A stretch of DNA of 64,000 nucleotides from Merluccius polli (GCA_030340625.1 JAOPHQ010001137.1:346001-410000), one strand, 5' to 3'. Positions 34,385-45,253 are shown, counted from the stretch's first letter. Program-made: numbers and translations. Notes: a model not told the origin generated them from the letters alone.

Positions 34385-35060
34385 TTAGAGAATTCGAGTT
34401 GACTCTGGGCTCTCTGAACGACGATTCGACTAGTCGACATTTAGGGGCCATCCACACGGAGACGCTTTTTGGTTTAAACTCAGATGTTTTGCATCGTTTT
34501 GGCCGATCGTCCAAACGAATCCTGTAAACGCATTGCTTGCAAACGAACTTTTCTGAAACCTGGTCCCAGGGTGAAAAAATTCACAAATGAAGCCCTTGAG
34601 TGTTCGTTTGGACGGCCAATACGCATACTTGCGTTTCGATGACGTCATCGCCACACCCCTCGAGCGTAACCTCTTGTAACCCATGACGACGTCTCATAAC
34701 AACAACAATGGCAGACTACATGCTTGTGTACCTGCTGGAGAAGATATTGTGGCTATTAGGGTTACTATCGCAAAATATTATGCTCCTGTACCACCAAGCT
34801 GAGCAAAAACGGCTGATGGACAACCACATAAGCCACATTTTACATGTATTTACTTTATGCGCATGCTCCGCTCTTCCTCTCCGTTTCCGGTGAAACAGCG
34901 CCACCTATACGCCTGGAATATTAAGTAGCGTGTTGAGTCGTATTGAGATGGATCCGCTTGGACGCAAATGTTCTTGATACGATGCCAGGGAAAACGGGGG
35001 AAAAAAAGATTGTTTTGGTACGTGTGGACTTGGCCTTAGGGTACAGCCCTACTAAGTAAA
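34385..35060. repeat. Older repeat end interrupted by the 34444-35035 element
   Basis: 34385-34443 plus 35036-35060 together match the reverse complement of 43712-43790 (TCTCTGAAC, GACTAGTCGAC, TTTAGGG, then GTACAGCCCTACTA). At 43.7 kb the same sequence is uninterrupted, so it acts as an empty site. Confidence 0.75.
34444..35035. mobile_element. Harbinger-like non-autonomous element, 592 bp
   Basis: The ends GGGGCCATCCACACGG and CGTGTGGACTTGGCC form imperfect inverted repeats. TTA lies on both sides (34441-34443, 35036-35038); a 3-bp TWA duplication is typical of PIF/Harbinger. The uninterrupted paralogous site near 43730 confirms the boundaries. A 61-codon open stretch (34708-34893, MADYMLVYLLEKILW...) may be a remnant first exon of an element-encoded protein. 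Confidence 0.72.
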
Positions 35061-35689
35061 CGTTTGAAAGTTATAAAACTGTCCCCCCTCATCCATCAGT
35101 GTGCTCACAACCGTGCCTGTTTACACATGGGGGAAGTTTACAAGAGCTCCCTGCTTGATATGTACACGCACCTACAGGTTCAGATTTGTACCACATCCAT
35201 GGTTTTCACAATCACTGAGAATGGGTGGAGACATAGCAACCGTGGTGTAGCCTTCCAGTTTACATTACGTTGGATAATGCAGCGAATCATGTTTAATTAT
35301 AGAAATGCAAGGTCTAGGACTCGTAGAATCATAAGAAAAGTAGGCACAGCATGGCAATATTTCAGATGTATTTGCATATTCGCCCCGCGTTTAATTGGTT
35401 GACAACCAGTCCTGCCTGAGCTAAGCACGTGAATTTACAACACTTCCATGAGAGATTTGGTCTAGACAACAATGTATCTCTCGGGAATATAGATTGAATA
35501 GGTTGTTTAGAGTCACGTGATTCTGATGACAAAATCCAGATGGAGGGCAGGAAGCGAAAAGCAGAATGGACAAGATGGAGTAAAGCCCGTACTGTGCTAG
35601 TTTAGATGTTATTACAAGAGAAAGGTGTAAACAGAAAATCACAACAAATGTTGGATGTGATCCTTATGTTATGAAGAGGAGCAATTTTT

Positions 35690-37330
35690 AAACTGAATTG
35701 AAAGACTTGCCCGCTATCGAAGCAGTAGATATAAGCAACTACTGTCCTCCAGACATCCTTCTACTCAAGAAACCAAATGAGGGCATACAAAAATATAGAA
35801 GCAACCTTGTTGTTAGCGGTTGGGTCCACGAACCATCAGTACCAAGGTGCTCCACAATGACTGTCATTTGTTTTTTTGCTAAGTTCAGTGGCTTTTTTTA
35901 AATCGTCCTGTGGATTAACGTAAATCAACTACTCTCAAAAGTCAGTTGAAATGCCAATAAAGACGTGGATCATCGCAAAACAAGACAGAGAAGTCAATGC
36001 AGCTCATTGCAATTATGTGGAAGGGTGCAGTTATGTGTTAGTGGTGTTGCTTGTAGCTATTGATTACCAGTGCACACTCACAGATTAACTGCAATTAAAT
36101 ACAGTTTTCATTTTGTGATAATAAAGAAATTTCTATTCGATTGTATTCACAGATTGTCAGAATCCTGTTCTGATGTAGGGGCAGTTCTTTTTATCCATTG
36201 AAGCTGGTGTTAAGATGCGAGATACAGCCTCTTGCTCAACGGAAAAGTGGCTGATGCCATCACATGTAAGAAAGGTTTTTAAATTTACATATCATTGCTT
36301 TTGTTTTCGTATAAGATGTATGTACATGTAATTGTAGCCTACCCTACTAAGGGAAATGACAGTAACTGTCAATTTCTAAAACACACTGCATATCCTAACT
36401 TCCTAAGACCAAACATTGCAACTACAAATTCTATGGTTTGTCTTAGACTAAGACAAACAACACAAATTATAGTTGCAATGTCATATCCTTACATTTTCCA
36501 TGTTATGGACTGCAGAAGTGTGTTAGAAATTGTCAGTTACTGTTATTTCCCTTAGTAGGGCAGTACTTTATGATCTTTATGCTTTTCACATTTGTCAGAT
36601 TCTTACCTGCTCCTGTAGCTCTTATAGACTTCTCCTAAGCAAAATCCAAAAAAACCAAACTTGACAATGCCATTGCTTGGAGGTCGACTGAACAACCATT
36701 GAACTGGGGGGTCAGAAACGCTAGGTTTTTTTTAATGCCTTAAGCAGAAACTGTCAAAGAGTTCTGCACTGATGGCTAGGGAGAATTGCCGCATGGAATT
36801 TGTCCACAAATCTTGCATTGTGATAATAAATCACATAAATCAGCTGACAGGAAGCTTTGGCAACACCACTGATGAAGACTGCAGGCTTGGCAGTCGAAAC
36901 ATGTCAGGTAAAAAACACCTGTCTTTATATAATTCGATTGAATTAAATAACAATCAGATAAAACTAACCTCTTCAGGCTATTGTTTACTTGTTCTTTTCG
37001 GTGAATTTGAGTGCCCACACTGCAAGCAAGACAAGGTTAATCTGTGCCTGTGTGCTGGAGACAAGGGATTCTGCCTCATCAATGATGGGGATGATATTAC
37101 ACTGGACAAGAGCCATGCTTGCTTCTTCCAAGTCCAGGCACAGCTTCACATTGTCGATGCTGAGTTTTGCGACTTTGTTGGTGTGGAACTATAATGACAT
37201 TTTTGTTGAAAGAATTTTGCCTGATATTTAATTTTGGGATGATGTGATTCCCAAAGTTGAGAATTTTTTCAGAAACAGTATACTTCCAGAAGTGTTGGGA
37301 CAAAGTAGCATACTTGACATGTAATATTAT
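35690..37330 (+). pseudogene. Decayed transposon gene with SWIM/YqaJ-type architecture
   Basis: The left part (35695-35840) has AIEAVDI, an out-of-frame aromatic stretch and SGWVHEP. This pattern comes from a fish transposon-associated family with a SWIM-type zinc finger followed by a YqaJ (lambda-exonuclease-like) nuclease. The right part (37020-37330) has the nuclease C-terminal region: FFQVQAQLHIVDAEFCDF, then in another frame VWNYNDIFVERILPD, then KVENFF and ILPEVLG. The central nuclease residues are lost and a foldback MITE (36342-36560) sits between the parts. This is a dead copy. Family recognition is from memory of motif order, so the superfamily is left open. Confidence 0.65.
36342..36560. 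mobile_element. Foldback MITE, 219 bp
   Basis: The first and last 47 or so bases are near-perfect inverted repeats: CCCTACTAAGGGAAAT at the left, ATTTCCCTTAGTAGGG at the right. The arms continue through AGTAACTG and AATTTCTAA. A second inner palindrome (TTTGTCTTAGACTAAGACAAA) is at the centre. There is no coding sequence. It lies within the decayed YqaJ-type gene. Confidence 0.88.
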
Positions 37331-39310
37331 TGGACACTAGCTCACATCAACTCAGGATTCAGTCATATTTTGCAAATGAAAAACACATGACTGACATGAA
37401 TGTAACTTTATTTTTTGGGCAATCAGATGTATATTGAGAAGATTAATACAACAAACTATTGGTGGTTTCTTGTTTTCAAGAAATAAAACAGTGTACAACT
37501 ATAAGTTGGATTACATTTTATGATCAACCACTTGTTAGAGCATTACTTTTACCAACCCTGACACTGTCTATAGTGTTGCGGATAAATAATAAGCATATGT
37601 ATCAGCAGCTCAAAAGAGTAGTAATAAATATACAAGTTGTAGTAACTGCACCTCAACACATGATGGCGGCAAACTATACTGGGGGCGGCGCTTAACGCTA
37701 GCCATTGTGCGTCATGGAGGCCACGCCTCCTGCCCAGTGACTACCGGCGGAAGTCGCCGGCTCAAGTCAGACCCCCCCAGGCAGCGCATCCAGAAGGATG
37801 CAAAGCTACTGAGGATGCAACGCTTGGGGGTTCTCCACGCGTGAACTTATACAAATACCCCTCCTTCTGCTTCATAGATTAAATAATAATACTAAACAAA
37901 TAAAGTGAGTTAAAGCGATCCTGTTGTCGGCGGCCTTCTTCCTCGGAGCACAACCCCACAATAGGCCTTGTTCCTCTAGTTTTGTAATTGCCATGTGTTC
38001 GATGAGCATGGCCCTACTTAGCGGAATCTGATATTTCCTTCTGACTAATCCTATATCCCTTTTGACATGAATACACACATTAGCTATTTTTCTAATTTGT
38101 TCCACCTCTTTCTAATTTGTGTCACCATATGCTGATAAATGTCTTGTCCCGTTAGTGAATGCACGTATCTGTAGTGAAGCACAGGAGAATCACATTTCCC
38201 AACATTAAACCCATGGTCTGCTAGAACAATATCTCCAGGTAACAGGTTTTTTAGGGGGTCACTCTCTTCAGTAATTGCTTATCACTAACTCTTCCTCCCT
38301 AGGCAGGAGATATGTAAGAGACATACCCTTGGGGCGCAACACCGATCAGAAACTTCACAGTGTGGGGATACTTATAGTTTGACCATGTTTGTGCAAGCAA
38401 ATTAGAAGGACTTTCAATAAATACTTCACAACAGTCTCCGATCACAGCAAGTCTACATCCAAATGCTTGCCTGAATGCCATTGGCATTGTAGCTTGAAGT
38501 ACGTCTCACTGCGGCCACTCAATTAAAAACTCCAATCTCATGAAGTATGCCAATTAACGGGCCAAACTCTAGAAACAGTGGTGTTGGAGACATTGAACCT
38601 GAAAGCCAAATCTTTCAGAGGAAGGTTTAGTCTCAGAAAAACTAAAATTAATTCAAATGTAGGTGAATATGATCAGGTGATATAAGGCTCACTGTTGAAA
38701 AACCTGCATTAAAACTAAGAAGTTGGGGAGCCCAGTGTAAAACTTTGTCTTGTCTTCAGTCTTCTAAAGACTCTTGGCTAAACTGTGGCTGCGTTCCAAA
38801 TCGCATACTTTTTCTTTTTACTTTTAGTGCGTACTGCAGCTGCCCTTACAAAGTACGTATTGTTGCAAACAGTATGCATACAATGCATACATCACCCAGT
38901 AGTGATGGGCAAAGTAGTTATTTTCAGTGTAACCCTGAATCATTTGAATCAGTTCACTAAAAATATTTTCTTCAAAAGATTTATTCACCGAATCGTTCAG
39001 TGCTTCCTACTGAATGTGCCACTCACTGAACTGAAACATGACCGACGTTCATTCGTGAGGGATAAGCCAGTAAGCTGAGAATATAGTTGGATAAAGATAC
39101 CGTTTGCAAACTGAAAGCTACTATAACAAAGTCCTACCCTATTATGTACAGCACATATATTTTGTAATGAAATAAAATATTTGGTACTACTTCCTACTTC
39201 GAGACTTCAAGACATGAGAGGGAGGGAGAGAGGTGGGCTTGAACGAGTGCGACTCTGCCCTGTCTATCACTCAGGGCTCATGTTATACTGTACGTGTGTT
39301 GCTACTGTGG
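37331..39310. other. Noncoding interval with repeat debris
   Basis: No gene is seen. 37690-37960 is GC-rich and has an LTR-like look (GGCGGAAGTCGCCGGC), without defined ends. 38785-38890 carries the GCTGCGTTCCAAATCGCATAC phrase common in fish MITEs. Confidence 0.45.
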
Positions 39311-39357
39311 AAAAATAATTTCCCTTTAGGGATCAATAAAGTACCTACCTACCTACC
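39311..39357 (+). repeat. L2-like retroposon 3' tail
   Basis: TTTCCCTTTAGGGATCAATAA followed by AGTACCTACCTACC is the same tail type as on the SINE at 3150-3190. The upstream part is not recognised. Confidence 0.55.
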
Positions 39358-39538
39358 TTGTCTGTAAGCTACTGGCTGGTCCTAATCACCATAGGGGACA
39401 GGTGATAAGTTAATGTAGCCAAAAGTGGAAAAATGAGGGGTAGTGGTGTACCTGCAAGTTCCAGACTGCTTTGTATTCTGAAAATGTACCACATTGTTCT
39501 TTAAAAAAAAAAATGTATTACTAACATATGAGCAGGGA

Positions 39539-39564
39539 GACACACACACACACACACACACACA
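39539..39564. repeat. (CA)n microsatellite
   Basis: A short CA run. A short GT run follows at 39598-39612. Confidence 0.9.
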
Positions 39565-40094
39565 TGTGCGAACACTGTCCTCTTTTAAAAACGAATGGTG
39601 TGTGTGTGTGTATGTGCGTGTGCACTGCACGCAGTAACTTTAATTGTTAGCTTATGCATATAATATCAATCTAGATAGGCCTAATGTCATATATCTGGAT
39701 TGCAGTCCAAGGCCAATGTTGTTGAATCATTGCAGCTAAATCTTGGCAACCTAAATCAGCTGTGTATTTGCTGTATTTGTATCCTCTCCTCTTGTAGACG
39801 CGATGCCTCTGATATGGGCTTACCTTTCTGATAACAAGGGTTAACTGTAGGAGGCTAATCTATAGAATCAACGTCGTACTAAAAACAACACTAAAAATCA
39901 AATATAGACTATTATTTTTTTAAGATATTAATCAGAATCATCTGTATTGGTCAAGTATGTGTACAGGAATTTGACATTCTTTTCATTGCTCTCAATGTAC
40001 CAGGATAGACAACAGATAAACAAGGACAACAAAGCTGAACAAAAGTAAACATAAACATTTAACTACTATGTACAGATAAACATTTATATAAAAA

Positions 40095-40095
<1 letters not shown>

Positions 40096-40138
<43 letters not shown>
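40096..40138. repeat. (AT)n microsatellite
   Basis: About 42 bp of AT dinucleotides. Confidence 0.95.
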
Positions 40139-40142
<4 letters not shown>

Positions 40143-40507
40143 ACATTTGTAACAAGAAGAAAATAGTGCAATGGTACAGAGTGCAAAGATGCTGGCATAA
40201 ATATGGAATGATTAACAGGTTGCTTTATATACATGATGTAGAAGCCTAAATGCAGTTTATTGATAAAATGTAAATAGTTTACTAATCAGCATGCAATAAT
40301 TTAAGTTCATATGTAAAGCAATAGTAATTTACATGGTTCATATATTTAGAATGAATTAGAAGGAGTATTTACAGTTCGTATTTACAGTAATTCAATAAGT
40401 TAATTATTTGATTATTATTTGATTCCTTGCACTTAAATGTGTGTGGATAATGTAAAATGCATAAAATCTCATTTAAACTACATTTGTAATATTTGGGAAT
40501 AGGTGAC

Positions 40508-40826
40508 TGTGGAGTGTATGTGGAGTGTGTGCTGTTGATGGCTGGTTTACAGCCTCACCTGGTCTGAGTCAGACTGATTAGACTCTGGCTGGGTGGGGCT
40601 GCACACCTGTGGTGCAGAGCAATCATGGCACCCAGGATAAACCAGCTATCACCACACACACTCAGGGAGGAGCCACAGTCATGGCAGTTGTACCATCAGC
40701 TTGGCGAATACCATCTGCCTGAAAACTCCAATAAACATCTTGCACTACCATCTACCCGTGTCCTGTGTCGGAGGGCCTCAAAAGAAGCCAGTTCGGTGGC
40801 GTGTGGTGAGGGCTAACCCTGCCACA
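40508..40826 (+). mobile_element. Solo LTR, 319 bp
   Basis: Starts TGTGGAGTGTATG and ends CCCTGCCACA, with the 5-bp duplication GTGAC directly on both sides (40503-40507, 40827-40831). An internal CCAATAAAC supplies a polyadenylation signal near 40730. No internal retroelement sequence is attached, so it arose by LTR-LTR recombination. It is unrelated in sequence to the LTRs at 3984 and 8187. Confidence 0.82.
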
Positions 40827-40831
40827 GTGAC

Positions 40832-41337
40832 TGTGATTGTTTCTTACTGTGCACACCTTTAATTGCTTTTTGATATACTCTCGCAAATGAGAGAGGTGGG
40901 GGGGGGGGAGTATGTTACGGGTAGTCAGGCAAAGGTAGATTGGAGCCATACAGTTTTTGACCTCTGTTGTTTTCTCTCAGTATTTTAGATAATTTTGAAA
41001 TGGACAATCGTTCTGTACAATTGCTTCTTGTGTCGAAGTAAAGAGTTCAACTTTACCAAGTGGCCCTGTAGATTTATTCGAAGTGGATACGGATGAGGGT
41101 AATCGGAAGAGCATAGCTCATCGGAAGAAGCTAAGGCTTCATTCATTGGAAACCTACATATGAGGTAGGTGGAGATGACAGTTTGCATACAATATACAGT
41201 ATATACTGCGTGCTTTATATTTGACAATGTTAAAAACTGTGTTTAAATAATGTATAATTTATTATTTGTAGGTACAGTGAATGTTTACAGGTCTTACAGG
41301 TTTATTGCACAGGGATTGTTTCTGATGGCTGATTTAA
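40832..41337. other. Noncoding interval
   Basis: No gene is seen. A poly-G run lies at 40899-40909, followed by AGTATGTTACGGG, which looks like a polypurine tract next to another retroelement end, but no LTR could be defined. Confidence 0.45.
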
Positions 41338-41837
41338 AGTCCCTGTAAAGCAAATTCAGATAGCCTATTTGTTTCGAAACACATTATACACATTAGAAAG
41401 TAATTACTGAAAACATATGAAAAGACATGTAGTGCAGAATTGTGGACTGTTTCTCTGTTCACCAGTTTTGTGTTAACATTTTTTGGGCAGGACTTGATGC
41501 ACTGGAGCCATACTCAGCATTACCCCGCCCCTAACACTCTATAACAACTATAGTGTATTTGCATCACTTGTTCTCCCGCTCAATCGCGAGTTATTACTTA
41601 GACTGAGAGGAACGAGGCTCTGGTGGCATTAGGCATAGTTTCAGCGCTTTCAGCGGACACCCCCCAGCATTTCAGAGCAGTGAATAATGCTTATTTTTTA
41701 ACCTCATTTGTATACTTGGCAACTTTTTAATCATTCAAATTTGGCTGTGTGGTTAAGTTAGTTAGTTTCTGTGGTGTGACCAACTCAAAGCACATATGTA
41801 GCTTTTTTACATAATTAAGTTTTGCTTTACAGGGACT
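41338..41837. mobile_element. MITE, about 500 bp
   Basis: The left end AGTCCCTGTAAAGCAAA and the right end TTTGCTTTACAGGGACT are perfect 17-bp inverted repeats. The flanks allow a TAA duplication, or TTAA if one base of the repeat is assigned to the target. This fits a Harbinger- or Kolobok-like origin. No coding capacity. Confidence 0.82.
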
Positions 41838-42509
41838 TAAGTGTTCATCAGAGTGATGACCTGGAAGTACATGTTTTGGCGTACAGTGCTCTGTAGCACC
41901 TACCAGAGGGGAGAAGTTGGAACAGGCTGTGTCCACGGTGTGATGGTTCTGCAGTGATGTTGCCTGCCTGTTTCCTGACTCTGGGCATGTATTATACCTG
42001 AATGGAGTGCAGGTTGGCACTGAGGTTTTTTTCTGCAGTCCTGACTGTCTGTTGTAGTCTGTTCCTGTCTTGATTGGTGGCCAATCCAAACTAGACAGTG
42101 ATGGATGTGCAGAGAACAGACTGGATTATTATGGAGTAGAAATGGTTCAGCAGCTCCTGAGGCAGGTTGAACTTCTTGAGCTGGTGCAGGAAATACACAC
42201 TGTCGGGCCATTTTCCCCCCTATAATTGTACAGGCCTGGTGGCTCACCAGGCCAACGAGACCCCCACCACAGGCCAGAAACATTAGCAAATACCCATTAA
42301 TTCGGAAATCAATAATAATTTGCATTTGGGAGCCTCTGTGCAGCGCTGTTGCCTGGGAAACTCTTGACGTGATGCGAGTGACACGGCTTTCAGAATCCCT
42401 AATTACTGCGGCGCGAGAGCATGAGTGTATCATACTGTAGCATTTTAGCCAGTCCTATAGCCTACTTCTTTTCTGAGATGGATGACAGTTTTATAACTTT
42501 CAGACGTTC
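41838..42509. other. Noncoding interval
   Basis: No gene is recognised. The minus-strand open stretches here have no recognised domain. Phrases such as AGAGGGGAGAAGTTGGAACAG and CTTGAGCTGGTGCAGGAA suggest old LINE-derived repeat sequence. Confidence 0.4.
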
Positions 42510-42851
42510 CCTTAGTACAGGGGTCGGCAACCCGCGGCTCCGGAGCCGCATGCGGCTCTTTAGCGCCGCCCTAGTGGCTCCCTGAAGCTTTTTCAAAAAT
42601 GTTTGAAAATGGAAAAAGATGGGGAAGAGAAATATATTTTTTGTTTTAATATGGTTTCTGTAGGAAAACAAACATGACACAAACATTATTAACGTTTTTC
42701 AATGCTGTAAAAATGTGTAGAATATATATTAAATTTCAACATTTCTGTCAACGAAGATTTACGTCATAGCCTGCGACACACGTTTCTATCAGTAAGGCGG
42801 GATGCCAGGCAGGTGGCTGTTGTAAACAAACTGGCGGCTGTGTGATGGGCC

Positions 42852-42926
42852 ATGGATCCCAAAGGGAAAAAGAGAAAAATAACTGAGGAGAACAGAGGAT
42901 TCAACGTTTCTTGGACCGGGCAATAG
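42852..42926 (+). pseudogene. hAT transposase N-terminal fragment
   Basis: The first two dozen codons of a transposase, beginning MDPKGKKRK, run into the CAATAG of the tandem array. It lacks the BED finger and catalytic domain. Confidence 0.7.
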
Positions 42927-43325
42927 TAACACACCGCGGACCTACGGCCGACGGGTGCGGGGGGGGGGGGGGGGGGGGGGGGGGGTGCGCGCAATAGTAA
43001 CACACCGCGGACCTACGGCCGACGGGGGGGAGGCGCGCAATAGTAACACACCGCGGACCTACGGCCGGCGACGGGGGGGGGGGGGGGGAGGAGGCGCGCA
43101 ATAGTAACACACCGCGGACCTACGGCCGACGGGGGGGGGTGCGCGCAATAGTAACACACCGCGGACCTACGGCCGACGGGGGGGGGAGGCGCGCAATAGT
43201 AACACACCGCGGACCTACGGCCGGCGACGGGGGGGGAGGAGGCGCGCAATAGTAACACACCGCGGACCTACGACCGGCGGGTGGGGGGGGGGGGGGGGGG
43301 GGGCGTGGTGTGTTACTATTGCGCA
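42919..43325. repeat. Poly-G minisatellite with terminal inverted copy
   Basis: Seven direct copies of GCAATAGTAACACACCGCGG followed by ACCTACGGCC start at 42920, 42991, 43037, 43098, 43145, 43193 and 43246. Each ends in a poly-G run of varying length, so spacing is 46-71 bp. An inverted copy of the unit's start (GTGTGTTACTATTGCGC, 43308-43324) closes the array. Confidence 0.93.
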
Positions 43326-43470
43326 CTCAAAAAGGAGGACCAATACGCGCCCGGCTGGACGCTGCGCCGGACGCCGGACAGGGCTTTGAAAAACCGGACA
43401 GTCCGGCGCAAATACGCGCCTCCTTTTTGAACCCGCGCCCCGCCCCACCGGTTGAGAGCCACTGCTACAG
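43326..43470. repeat. Inverted-repeat module inside the hAT element
   Basis: AAAAAGGAGG (43329) and CCTCCTTTTT (about 43420-43429) enclose GC-rich sequence with ATACGCGCC repeated at both ends. GGTTGAGAGCCACTGCTACAG follows and resembles the end of a different hAT family, suggesting a nested insertion. Confidence 0.55.
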
Positions 43471-43711
43471 GATGCACTGCAGGAAAAATAAACATTTAAT
43501 CATGAAGGCTCATTATGTATTTGTAGTTAACTTAGTCATTTCATAGTAGGCTAATATAGCTACTATAGATACATACAGCATGTGTTGCCTTCAATATAAG
43601 GCTTCTATAAGGCTTTTATTTTTTTGCGGCTCCAGACATATTTGTTTTTTGTTTTTTTGGTCCAATATGGCTCTTTCAACATTTTGGGTTGCCGACCCCT
43701 GCCTTAGTAGG

Positions 43712-43790
43712 ACTGTACCCTAAAAGTCGACTAGTCAAATTGTTGTTCAGAGAGCCCGAGTTGACTCGAATTCTCTCAGATGTGCATTAT
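43712..43790 (-). repeat. Uninterrupted copy of the 34.4-kb repeat end
   Basis: The reverse complement matches 34385-34443 joined to 35036-35060. It serves as the empty site that dates and bounds the Harbinger-like insertion. Confidence 0.7.
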
Positions 43791-44127
43791 AATAACATTT
43801 AAGTGCATTAAATAAAACATGCTACAGAGGCTTAACATACAGGAATGTCATGACAGTAATCATGGAAAAGAGAAAATAATTAATACAAGAGAACTAATGC
43901 TTCACGAGGAGATGTATTTAATGTTAGATCAACATTTAAAAAAAACATGATGCAAGCGCAACGGTGAAATTATCTCAGCCATTATTGTAAAAAGATATGG
44001 ATGAGCTGTTAATTTAACTTAGTCTTGTATTAAATGCAGTTGATTGGTGTGACTGTGTGCAACACAAGGGAGTAAATCAACGCTAACTATTCAATCGTGC
44101 ATTGATCTCGTCAAACTGAGTTAAAGT

Positions 44128-44390
44128 TAGAAAGATATTGGATATTCACGCTGTGCAGTGATGTCCCATTAGGAACTAATGGGACATCACTAGACCCACG
44201 GTGACTTGGACCACTGAGTATGCCTTTCGCTTCCGCCTTTAGAGTAGCTTTATTATGGAGCATGATTATTTGTTTAATAACCATCAGTTATTTTTAACAT
44301 TGGTTCTCTTCTATGTTATGGTTGGATTTAGCCTTCTGCATCTATCGCGCCCGTCACTTCAACTTGCTTCCATAAGCCGGTTACCGTAAT
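44128..44390 (+). repeat. Dispersed repeat, copy 2
   Basis: Reverse-complement partner of 33930-34240. It contains the perfect palindrome GATGTCCCATTAG/GAA/CTAATGGGACATC at 44160-44188. In copy 1 the matching arms are far apart, so copy 2 has lost the interior. Confidence 0.75.
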
Positions 44391-44582
44391 GGCGTGTAAA
44401 GCTGGGAAATGCGTGCAATAAATGCAGCTTATTAAGTCATCCTCTCCTTGTGATCACTTTGTTTTATGTCTTGAATATAGCGAGCGAACCAACATTTTAA
44501 CGCAAATAAAAATTGCAGACCGACTGCTGTGCCATCTGTCTGAAGCCATCCTGCGCCTTGTTTAGGGGTTTTCAGTGCATAC

Positions 44583-45116
44583 TAGCCTGGCAAGCCAGAC
44601 CTACATCAGAAAGATGTAAGGTCTGGCGCAGCTCCATTGGCAGTGTGGGCGGGATAAACGGTTGTCTTTCAAGTTCCCTCTGCACGCAATAGGATAGCGC
44701 TACAATCAATCAGAGCAACGAAGAAGGTGACGTAGTCAGAGCGACGGCTCTGACTACGTAATTAATCAAAACTCCGAATACATATTTATTTTCGAGGAAA
44801 GACTTCAGTGCCGTTCTTTGTTCTTTTCTCAAATAAAATGTTAACTTCAAGTCTTGAAGAGTCGCGGCCAAAGCCGAGTCGAAAGACAGCTGTTCACCAG
44901 CAGCAGCAGCCATTGTTTACCTCTAACACGGAACCGTCGCAACTCTGTCGTCATTAGGTAGCCCGGCTTTCGACTCCGGCCCTCACGCTGTGATTGGTCA
45001 GACATACAAGACACACTTGGTGTTTCCAGCACCAAAAAGCGGATGGAGCTTTGCTAGACTACACTAGCTGCCAAATAAATTTGCTGCCGCTAGGGGGTGT
45101 CTAGAGTTCTAGGCTA
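44583..45116 (-). mobile_element. Helicase-start DNA element A, 534 bp
   Basis: The element starts TAGCCTGGCAAG and ends TTCTAGGCTA, with a 6-bp inverted terminus (TAGCCT/AGGCTA). An exact 9-bp duplication AGTGCATAC flanks it (44574-44582, 45117-45125). Its minus strand carries the opening coding segment of a helicase-like protein (44710-44913). It shares terminus type, duplication length and cargo with the element at 46297. Superfamily unresolved. Confidence 0.82.
44710..44913 (-). pseudogene. RecQ-like helicase N-terminal fragment (element A)
   Basis: An open frame opens with MAAAAGEQL. It then has LRKEQRTALKSFLENKYVFGVL, the segment that in RecQ-like helicases precedes motif I (Walker A). 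After that the sequence is unrelated, so motif I is missing through an internal deletion. It is homologous by eye to the fragment at 46479. Confidence 0.65.
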
Positions 45117-45192
45117 AGTGCATACCGCAGGTCTAAAAAAATTCTAGGGGAAACACTGCCCTCACAAAAACTGATGCAGGATGTCACAGTTT

Positions 45193-45230
45193 AATCACCC
45201 CAGCCAGGTAACCACCTGGCTGGGGTGATT
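45193..45230. repeat. Perfect 17-bp hairpin
   Basis: AATCACCCCAGCCAGGT pairs perfectly with 45214-45230 around a 4-base loop (AACC). Confidence 0.95.
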
Positions 45231-45253
45231 GGACTGTGAAACCTGTGAGATTA

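Larger units (their letters stand above)
42518..43701 (+). mobile_element. hAT transposon derivative, 1,184 bp
   Basis: The termini CAGGGGTCGGCAACC and GGTTGCCGACCCCTG are perfect inverted repeats. The exact 8-bp duplication CCTTAGTA flanks them (42510-42517, 43702-43709). The subterminal sequence GCGGCTCCGGAGCCGCATGC is known from this hAT family. A start codon at 42852 opens MDPKGKKRK..., the N-terminus of the hAT transposase-like family that includes GTF2IRD2/EPM2AIP1-type proteins. It stops after 24 codons, where a repeat array replaces the rest. Confidence 0.92.

Noticed and set aside
42919..43325. CRISPR-like repeat-spacer pattern
   Set aside because: The apparent spacers are poly-G runs, and the array lies inside a hAT element with exact ends.
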